From Allodiplogaster sudhausi (taxonomy: Eukaryota > Nematoda > Chromadorea > Rhabditida > Diplogasteridae): a DNA stretch of 64,000 nucleotides. This document shows, one piece after another, positions 56,721-64,000 of the stretch. Made by a program: the position numbers and the translations under genes. The notes under the pieces are model-generated. The model worked only from the letters and a program-made list of their open reading frames with translations. It was not told where the DNA came from and searched no databases. Each line of letters opens with the position of its first letter. Positions within the stretch are counted from its first letter, which is position 1. The stretch is from NCBI GenBank assembly GCA_945643635.1, contig CALZFC010000056.1:2346001-2410000 (forward strand). Direction: 5' to 3'.

Positions 56721-58333
56721 ATGGACGACGACTGCGATTTGGGAGTTCCAGCAGGGAAGTACGCGAGGATTGATGAGTTGGGAGGAGACAACAAAGAGCG
56801 ATTCTCAAGGGAGAACCACAGTGAGATTGAACGGAGGCGAAGGAATAAGATGACCCATTACATCAATGAACTGGCAGAGATGGTCCCTCAGGTCAGCGGG
56901 CGGGAAGATTCTAAGAATCTCAGTTTGAAATGAGAAGTTTTAAGTGCGCGTCTCTTGGCCGGAAGCCGGACAAACTGACGATTCTGCGGATGGCAGTGAC
57001 TCACATGAAAGGGCTGCGTGCCTCTTCCCCTTCCGGCAGACCTTCCTTCCTCTCTGAACAAGAACTCAAGCATCTGGTACTCGAGGCCGCGAATGGATTT
57101 CTCTTTGTTCTAGACTGCCAAGCCGGCCGTGTCCTTTACGTCTCCGATTCCATTTGCTCCGTTCTGAATCTCACCAAGGTTTCCTCTCATTTTATATTCG
57201 ATTCAGCGTTTTTTTTTTTGTCCTGAAATCCATGAGGTTCTAAGCATCAATTTCTGCGAAGTAGGATTCCGCGATTTTCTGTCTTCGGGTGATTTGTTCA
57301 GCATATTCTCGATAGTCTTCGCAAAATTGAAGTGGGCTTATTTAGGAGCTGAAGATTGTGTATGGTTTAGGATGATTGGCTTGGTCGGAACATCAACGAG
57401 TTGATCCACCCGGATGACCAGGAGAAGGTGCGTGAGCAGCTGGCGGGCAGCGAGTCCGCGCTCTCCCGTCTTCACGATGTCAAGGCTGCGGCTGCTGCGG
57501 CCGCTGCGAATGCCTCGTCTTCCTCCTCCTCTGGGAACCCCGCTCTCCCTCCCAAGAGAGACAACTCACGAGTGCACATCAGCTGTCGCAGGGGATTCAT
57601 CTGTCGCATGAGACTCTGCCCTCTCAGCTCTCTTCGCTCGTCAGTTCTTCTCTCTCCTTCTCTCTCTCTTCTCTTTCTCTCTCTCTTCTCTTGCAGCCTT
57701 CGCAACCGTCGTCCAATCTTCAGCCATGGAGGGCACCACTACGTGGTGATGCACTGCACGGGGTATATCAAGGCGTCTCCCCCCGTAGGAGTGGAGTGTC
57801 CTTCGAGTGCGTCATGCCTGGTTGCCATCGCCCGTCTCCAAGTGGCCTCGATGCCGTCCTGCTCGGATGGCCCTCTCCAGTTCATGGCCCGTGTCAGCGA
57901 GGAAGGCGCGAAGATCACCTTCGTCGAGTCGACCTGCCAAGAGGTTTGGCTGTTTGGGTTGTCGTAGTTTCTATTCTATTCACTGCTGCAGATGCTGTCT
58001 CTTGCACCCGACTCAGTGCTGGGCCGGAGTTGGCTGAGCCTCTTCCATCCGGAAGACGAGCCGATGGTGAGGGAGACCCTGCGCACTCTCGGTGCCTCGG
58101 AGGTGTCCTTCCGTGCCCGTCTTGCCACGGCCACCGACCACGTTCCTTGTGTTGTGACGGCTTTCAAGCTAATCAACCCCTCCTCTCAACAAGTTGAGTT
58201 CACCGTAGTGAAGCATCAGCTAGCGGTCGACTCGACCCCTGAGCCCTTCGACCCTCCCATTCCTCAGCAGCCCGCCCCTTCATGGCCCCAGGCTGCTCCT
58301 CTTGATGATGGCTGGGCAGACTGGCAGCAGTAG
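56721..58333 (+). CDS. ARNT: ARNT / AHA-1 bHLH-PAS transcription factor
   Basis: General dimer partner of AHR, HIF and SIM class bHLH-PAS proteins in the nucleus. ATG 56721 lies one base after a TTACAG acceptor, suggesting a non-coding 5' exon or spliced leader. The basic region and helix 1 read [20 protein letters not shown]; loop and helix 2 [44 protein letters not shown] and [16 protein letters not shown], spliced to [20 protein letters not shown]; its loop has a poly-Ala then poly-Ser stretch (about 57485-57535). It continues with [40 protein letters not shown] and [20 protein letters not shown]. It ends DDGWADWQQ, short like worm AHA-1, without a long Gln-rich activation domain. Confidence 0.95.
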
Positions 58334-58562
58334 TCTTCAGTCTCTTTCTAATGTGCAACGAATAACCTCCCCTTCACTTACTTTCTGCTATCTTCAAGTA
58401 ACATGTATATAAACAAGTATATATGAAATAACGAGGAACAAAGTACTAAATGGACTCCACAAGGCAAATATCAGAGTCGGGATCTATTGTAATCAACAAG
58501 ACCATAAGTGAATTCATTTTGTTTCCATTATTATCATAATGAATCCAGTTTGATAATGAAGA

Positions 58563-59331
58563 TCAAGAAGGATCGACGGCGGCAGGGTTGACTGATTGAA
58601 TGAAGAACTGTGTGGCGGGAGGAGTGTGAGAGGAGTGTTGATGGCGATGGAAGGAAGGTCTCCACTGGCCTTGGATGGAAGGGACCCTCGAGGACTGCCG
58701 AGTTGTCATCTTGCAGACCGGGTCACCCGAGCGAGAGAGAAGAAGAGCAGCGAATCGGGCCACTTCATCCGCTCGTCGGCCGTCCACGACATGCTTCACC
58801 TGATGCCAACTCTTGGTCAATCTCTACATCGAGAACTTCTCCTCTCTAATGGTATTTTCTCGCTTACTGAAATCATGATCTACCCACCAACATCGGGTTA
58901 CTGTGTTTACTAACCAGAGAAATTCGTTTCGCCAAATGAATTATGTGATTAAATTCCATAATTTGGCGAAACGAATTTCTCGACTCGAAAAACTCTAAGG
59001 GGTGACCCAATGATCGACAGACCTGCTTGCCATCGACGTACTCCGCAGTGAGAAGAGCCTCCTTCTGACGAGAGGGAAGAGCGTAGAAAGCAACAGAGGG
59101 AGTGGCAGCTGCCGTCTCTGCCAGCTTCTCCTTGATGAAAGTGCGAGTGCCGGCCGAGCCATCAGCCAGGGGGTCGAACTGGACTGTGAGGCGGTGTACA
59201 GCGGGAATGAAGGCACCCACCCGGGACAGGGGAGGCACTCGAGGCACCACGTACACACGGTACCCGTCATTCAGAGCTTTCGCTACCGTGTAGATCACTT
59301 TTATTCTGTCGACTCGAGGAACAGCCGGCAT
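58563..59331 (-). CDS. MRPL43: Mitochondrial large ribosomal subunit protein mL43
   Basis: Thioredoxin-fold L51/S25/CI-B8-type protein of the mitochondrial large subunit. Exon 1 (59331 to about 59023) has VHRLTVQFDPLADGSAGTRT, FIKEKLAETAAATPSVAFYA and a following AEYVDGKQ, the fold's core. Exon 2 (about 58800-58563) starts VKHVVDGRRADEVARFAALL and contains the family motif PSIQGQWRPSF. A hairpin lies in the single intron. It is 296 bp downstream of REEP on the same strand. Confidence 0.86.
58917..58981. repeat. Long hairpin in the mL43 intron
   Basis: GAGAAATTCGTTTCGCCAAA on the left is complementary to TTTGGCGAAACGAATTTCTC on the right; the stem continues after a 4-base bulge with ATTATG/CATAAT. 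The loop is about 11 bases. It is probably a tiny foldback or MITE remnant; a small structured RNA cannot be excluded. Confidence 0.75.
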
Positions 59332-59627
59332 CTCAACGTCAGTTCATAGAGCAATCACGAATGCAATCCATCCGAAGTACAGCCATGCCGTCAACAAGTT
59401 CACAGAAATGCACACCACAATATCTTTTAACTAGATCCTTTATGCTTCAATTAAATAATGCAACGTAGAAAACTGACCAACGAGTATATCAAATTCATTG
59501 CTGTCAAACTAAAAAAAATAGCAAACAAAATAGGATATCAAAGCCATAGAGCAAGTTCTTATGAGGTACGACATTTGGCTAATGAACCATAAGAAAAAAG
59601 ACTTGACTCAATTTGAAGGGATCGCTC

Positions 59628-60701
59628 CTAATCCAATCGCTTCTTCAGATCTCCAAAGGCGCCTTGGGCAGCATCGACCACCTGAAGAGAAGAGTTCGGT
59701 TGCTCTCCGCGACTCTTTCTCAAATGCTTACCCGATTGGCAGCCGCGTCGATTCCCTGGTGATGCTTGATGGCGAAGGGACGAATGAAACGATTGTAGAT
59801 GAGAGAAGCGCCGCGGGTGGCGGGCAAGTACAGCCAGATAAGGCCAACTGCCTTGACCAGCCAGTAGATGGGGAAGAAAGAGAGGATCGTCTGCGAGAAG
59901 AACTCCAGCACTGAGAGGACCGCGAACACAACCCAGTACGTCAGCCACTGCGTGTCGTCCTCCTTCGATGCACTCTCAATCGCCAGAATCCTCAAACACA
60001 CTCACTTGGAATCCCGCAAGGAGAACTTAAACTCTTAAAAACTGACGAGACATAAGCCGGGTAGATGAAGCCGATGGTATTACACAGAAGACCTGCGAAG
60101 TGACCGAAGATGAGATAAAGGCCCTGGAGAGCAACGAGGCCGAGCACGATATGCAGCCGACGCATTCCTGTCTTCGTCTCCACCACTCCCAGCGCATCCG
60201 TCACCGCACTCTGCAATCATCCTTCCTGGTTTAAAAGTGACAGTTCGGAAGTAAGTTACATAAAATTGAACGTATTAGCAATATTTAACATTAATTTTAT
60301 CATGTCCGCCGTCCCCTCGCTCATCCTTCTTCGGGGTTTTGCTCAACTCCGTGCTCTCACCCCATTTTAAGCTGAACTTCATTGCCGGCTCACAGCATTT
60401 AGCAATACGTTTTATGTTAAACTAAAATGCTATATATGAGTCATATTATACATTAGTGAAGAGATAGATATATACAGGAATACTCATTTATTTTCAATGA
60501 AGACCAAATTCCAGAATTTCTTTGCACATCATGATAGAAAAAGTATGCAAGCAAACATCTTAGTTGCCCCCCCCCTTCCCAAACCAATTTGCTGCCGTAT
60601 GCTAACAAAAACAACCTCTTTGCCAGTTATGCGATTACCTTGTTGTGCAACATTTTGTCAAGGTCATCGAGAATCTTCTGAACTTGCGGCAGTACAGACA
60701 T
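59628..60701 (-). CDS. REEP5: REEP5/6-type ER-shaping protein (TB2/DP1/HVA22 family, Yop1)
   Basis: Reticulon-like hairpin membrane protein that curves tubular ER. Exon 1 (60701 to about 60642): MSVLPQVQKILDDLDKMLHN. Exon 2 (about 60212-60047): AVTDALGVVETKTGMRRLHI and FGHFAGLLCNTIGFIYPAYV. Exon 3 (about 59990-59735) has the family signature AIESASKEDDTQWLTYWVVF, SFFPIYWLVKAVGLIWLYLP and RGASLIYNRFIRPFAIKHHQ. The last exon reads DAAQGAFGDLKKRLD. The four hydrophobic segments form two hairpins; the amphipathic C-terminal helix is short. About 180 residues, normal. Confidence 0.94.
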
Positions 60702-61507
60702 CTTCTTATCTACAAACAGGCAAAGATAACAGTTATAAGTAGCAAGCATAAAAAGAGCGACGAATAAATAACAATAAGACCAACGGGACCGAAATGTGGA
60801 AATAATAAAAGAAAACAAATACCCAATGTAAAATTTTTGCTCTTAATCAATGAAGTAAACAATATTTAAAAAAGAAATGCCACAAATACAGCATTTTCCC
60901 GTGAAATTAAGCGCTCTCGCTTATTTGCTCATTGAAGCGAAGGGGATTGTAACTGATGGACTGGAGAAGGAGAGAAAAGAACAGAGCACAGCATTGAAGC
61001 CGTTGTAAAGCAAGTGAGGATGAAGCAAATTCAGAGATGGAGGAAGAGCAAGAGAGAGACAAGAGGACCGGAACATCAAGAGACACAGGGAGATCCAATA
61101 GCCAGTCAGCCCGTGTCTTCACGTCCAACAGCAAGAAAACAAGGATGTGGCACAATGGTAATTTCAAATTGTCAAGCATGGGCAATAAAAACGAACACTC
61201 GATACCTTTCGAAGCTCCGCCTGGCAAAGAAGGAATGGAAAAGAGCGGAGAATACATAGAGCGACAACAGAAAAGGTATTGACATTTCACAACACGAATT
61301 GCTCAAGAGCGACTCTGCAGTTCAAATCTCTGCCCAATGGCAAAACAATCGCTTTGCCGCATGGAATTTCTACTTTTACTGTAATCTCGTGCATAAGACG
61401 GCCGCGACAGAAATAGCGCCCCGAAATATTATCGTTCACTATGGTTTGAAATTTTTCGTGATAGTTTTATCCATGCTTGAATAATTAGTTGCATAAGTTA
61501 TTCAAGG
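60702..61507. promoter_or_regulatory. Divergent region between REEP and SLD2
   Basis: About 800 bp. Both promoters must lie here. Overlapping open frames at 60907-61290 on both strands show no family resemblance and I do not call them. Confidence 0.35.
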
Positions 61508-62820
61508 ATGGCTACAAAGTGGAAGAAGGCGTTCAAAGAGATTTACGGAGAGTCTCCCAAAAAAGGCGACTACCAACTGGCACCACCCAGCGTCTCCATG
61601 GAAGTGTTCGGGAGCAGCAGTCGAGTAGAGGAGGACTGTGATGTTGTCGTGCGTAGAGGAAGTGCTGCGGGAGCGGTTGGAATGAAGAGAGCAGCCGATG
61701 CCAGCCCACTCAAACTCCCGAAGAAGCGCTCTCGAATCGAGTCTTCTTCCGCTAATTTTCAGACTTCCCCTGCTTTGCTTGCGACTTCTTCGACTTCCTC
61801 TTCAAAATTTGCAGGGATGAAAATTTGCACTTCAAGTGAGGCCAGTCACATTAAGCTTTTGGTATTATTGTATTTTGGGTGTCCCAGAAGTGTTCGGTAA
61901 AATATTTTCAAGAGAAAACTGGCCCAGAGGGACTTTGAAAAAAAAAAATATATATATATAAAATTTTTAAAGATTTCAATTCGTTTTAAAAAGTAGAACA
62001 AATTCAGGAAAAAATGTTCTGACCAAAATCTTACAGGCACTAGAGATATATTATTTAAAATAAGTTAAACCTGTGATTTGGTCAAAAACGTTTCATTTAT
62101 TAATGTTGTCATTTACTGGAATATTGTTGTTAACGATTTTAAGTAAATTAATTGATTACCATTTTTTATTAATGAACATTTACGCCGTTATAATCAGTTT
62201 AACCCGTTTTTCAGAGTGGTCTTATTCCGGCTGCGAATGTACTAGCGAAGAGCCCCTCCAGAATTCTCGAGGTACTGTCATCTATATTGAAATGTAAATT
62301 TCACTGTAATATATATTATATATTAAATTGGTTGAAACGGCTATATATTCCATGGTGCTATAGGTTAGTGGTGTTGTTGGGCGGATAACTCCACGAAAGA
62401 ATGATGTGGCGCCGTTGGAAGTTGGGTCGCCCTGTCGACCCCTCTTCAGAAATGAACTCACTCTCACGAATGCGTTATCTCTCGTCCAAACGGCGTCGCC
62501 CTTCAAGGGCTCTTTGACTGAAGGCGACTACGAGGAGAAGGAAAACAAGCACGCAGCAGACGAGATCCCATCTTCAGAACCACAGGCTACTAGGAAACGG
62601 TAGCTATCCTTTATCAAACTAACAGATAAGAATGAAATAACGCTATGTCTGAGTTTCTCATTCAGTATTTTTCAGCGTCACGCATAAGAAGAGCGAAGGA
62701 AACAACTTCATAAAGCTCAACATGCGGAAGAAATGTTTCGTCCGAGGAAAGGTGACTGCTGAGCAGAAGCGGAAGATGAAACGGAAAAGTAAGTGGAGAC
62801 GCTTCGCTTCTTCTAAGTGA
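61508..62820 (+). CDS. SLD2: Sld2 / RECQL4 N-terminal domain homologue, no helicase
   Basis: Replication-initiation factor; CDK phosphorylation of Sld2 lets it bind the BRCT protein Dpb11/TopBP1 to help assemble the CMG helicase. Four exons: 61508-61861, 62215-62271, 62364-62599 and 62676-62820, giving about 263 residues with consistent phases. The start MATKWKKAFKEIYGESPKKG fits the Sld2/RECQL4 N-terminal helix motif (W..F....G..P...D). The C-terminus has the conserved basic motif NNFIKLNMRKKCFVRGK shared with RECQL4. Six full CDK consensus sites (S/T-P-x-K/R) occur: SPKK, SPLK, SPSR, TPRK, SPCR and SPFK. No DExH helicase follows, as in C. elegans and yeast. A strong donor-like AAGTAAGTGG near 62788 leaves the last residues slightly uncertain. 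A KEN motif (KENKHAADE) is present. Confidence 0.8.
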
Positions 62821-63147
62821 ACTTGTAACACATTCATTTTCTAGTATTCATTTCCTTTCGTTTCTTTATAATCAATAACCGTACGTGCAACTATGATTAT
62901 GCTTGTCCCTTTTCCAAACTATAATTGCTTTATATATGAGTTCAAATCGAATAATCAATGCCTTGTGAAGGATAAAATGTGTTCATAGAAACTACTTCTT
63001 TTTATTCATTATACTAAAAGAACGTATGCCTATGTTGAAAGTAGAATAAACTGGACGTGTACTTCATATTGAGGAGAGAACGTTCGCTGTGCTTGTACTC
63101 TCAATAGAAAACGATGCTGATAATTATCAGACGTTTTCGCTCGAAAT
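62821..63147. other. Intergenic region between SLD2 and innexin 3' ends
   Basis: About 325 bp of AT-rich sequence between convergent genes. Nothing recognisable beyond presumed 3' UTRs. Confidence 0.4.
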
Positions 63148-63968
63148 CTATTGAAGAGGTTGTTTGAGATTTTCCTGGAAACCATCTGGTTGTTCGAGGG
63201 GAGCAGAAGAGGAAGAGGGGTACTCTTCCAAGTATCGCCTCCATAGGGCTGCCACTAGATCAGTAAGGACAAGGTCTCCGGCATTTGAAGAGAGTAGTCG
63301 GCACACCAAAACTCCATCCTTCCGGAGACCATCACGGACGAAGCTGTTCAATGATCGTTCCACTGAAAGCAGATGGATGAAGTGAAGGAGAAGAGAGAGA
63401 GAGAGAGAGAGAAAGAGAGACGAACCGGCAACGTCTTCGGTGTCAATGAGACCAGTGGCAGTGAGATAGCGAGAGATGAACTGTTTGTTGCGTGCCTCGC
63501 TGTTGATCTGAGTGATCCACATGACGAGGGAAGTGAGGGTGGCGAGTGCCACTCCCAGCAGCCACCACCACAGGAACAGGTACACCTGCCAAGTCAGAGT
63601 GGCTGACCAGTTCAACGAGGCTGCGAATACCTTTTCATTGAACATGTTGATCATGAGTACGCACTGCACAGTGTGGCGATGCTTGTTGCCGAGCACGCGT
63701 ACCTCGAAGTCGCACATCGTCACCCTCGAGGGATACAATTGTTTCCATCACTCCCCCCTCTGCACTCACCTTGGAAAGTGTCCAGACTCCTCCCATTCCC
63801 GCCCGTACGCGAGATCGCGAAGGATGCCAAATCCCCAGAAGGTGTATTGCGTCGAGAGGAAGCTGTTGAGGATAAAGAATTGGCCGACCACTTGGATGAG
63901 ATAGAGCAGCTTGATGAAGAGATAGAGACCCGTCAAGTACCCGCCGTTGTGGATGAACTTCAGCCGAG
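63148..63968 (-). CDS. Innexin gap-junction protein (C-terminal part; gene continues past the window)
   Basis: Invertebrate gap-junction channel subunit. The exon at 63968 to about 63772 encodes LKFIHNGGYLTGLYLFIKLL, FFILNSFLSTQYTFWGFGIL and YGREWEESGHFPR, which is TM3 and the start of extracellular loop 2. The next exon continues VTMCDFEVRVLGNKHRHTVQ and CVLMINMFNEK with the two visible conserved loop cysteines. TM4 follows after an in-frame short intron: VYLFLWWWLLGVALATLTSL. The cytoplasmic tail has ARNKQFISRYLTATG and, after a CT-rich intron, SFVRDGLRKDGVLVCRLLSS, ending at 63148. The motif set is nematode-like. TM1-TM2 lie beyond 64000. Confidence 0.93.
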
Positions 63969-64000
63969 CTGAAATGAATGAGTTGAGTGAAAGCGGGAAG

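Noticed and set aside
60907..61290. 127-codon minus-strand frame and 81-codon + strand frames upstream of SLD2
   Set aside because: No family resemblance and mutually overlapping; they lie in the presumed promoter region.

Overview
This is nuclear DNA of a small-genome invertebrate, most likely a nematode. The genes are split by many short GT-AG introns and packed on both strands, with no bacterial features. Three family types favour Nematoda: an innexin of the FPRVTMCDFEVRVLGN type, a nematode-type glycosyltransferase family 92 enzyme, and a DMSR-like peptide GPCR. An IDH3 alpha subunit very close to the worm form and a stand-alone Sld2 agree with this. I cannot name a genus from the sequence.

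Layout. 1-7.4 kb: an unrecognised partial gene (-), IDH3A (-), VPS28 (+), EIPR1 (-) and TMEM161 (-). 8.1-12.2 kb: DNA topoisomerase I (+). 12.9-19.7 kb: unconventional myosin VI (-). 19.9-25.2 kb: a repeat-rich gap with a short hAT element carrying a perfect 8-bp target duplication, hairpins and retroelement debris. 25.2-30.9 kb: a SAXO-family microtubule-binding protein (+) in which nine consecutive exons are, or contain, one repeat; its long third intron holds retroelement debris. 31-32.1 kb: an inverted repeat and two tRNA-like (SINE-like) segments. 32.6-38.1 kb: a DMSR-like GPCR (-) with a ~2.5-kb minisatellite in one intron. 38.1-41.7 kb: low-complexity DNA without a gene I can support. 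41.7-48.4 kb: TTC5 (-) and a GT92 glycosyltransferase (+), divergent, each with a foldback element in an intron. 48.6-55.1 kb: kinase-less MAD3/BUBR1 (-) and TIM44 (+), divergent. 55.1-64 kb: ARNT (+), mitochondrial ribosomal protein mL43 (-), REEP5/6-Yop1 (-), Sld2/RECQL4 N-terminal homologue (+) and a partial innexin (-).

The genes are mostly unrelated housekeeping or signalling functions (TCA cycle, ESCRT-I, retrograde traffic, DNA topology, actin motor, cilia, spindle checkpoint, mitochondrial import, replication initiation, gap junctions). I see no single pathway cluster. Features that cut across the window are (GA)n/(CT)n microsatellites in introns of most genes, and several unrelated-looking terminal-inverted-repeat elements that share one short internal module. 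The most notable gene-level points are the exon-per-repeat SAXO gene, a MAD3 protein whose N-terminal KEN box reads REN, a 263-residue Sld2 with six full-consensus CDK sites and no helicase, and a one-base frame break in the myosin VI cargo domain.
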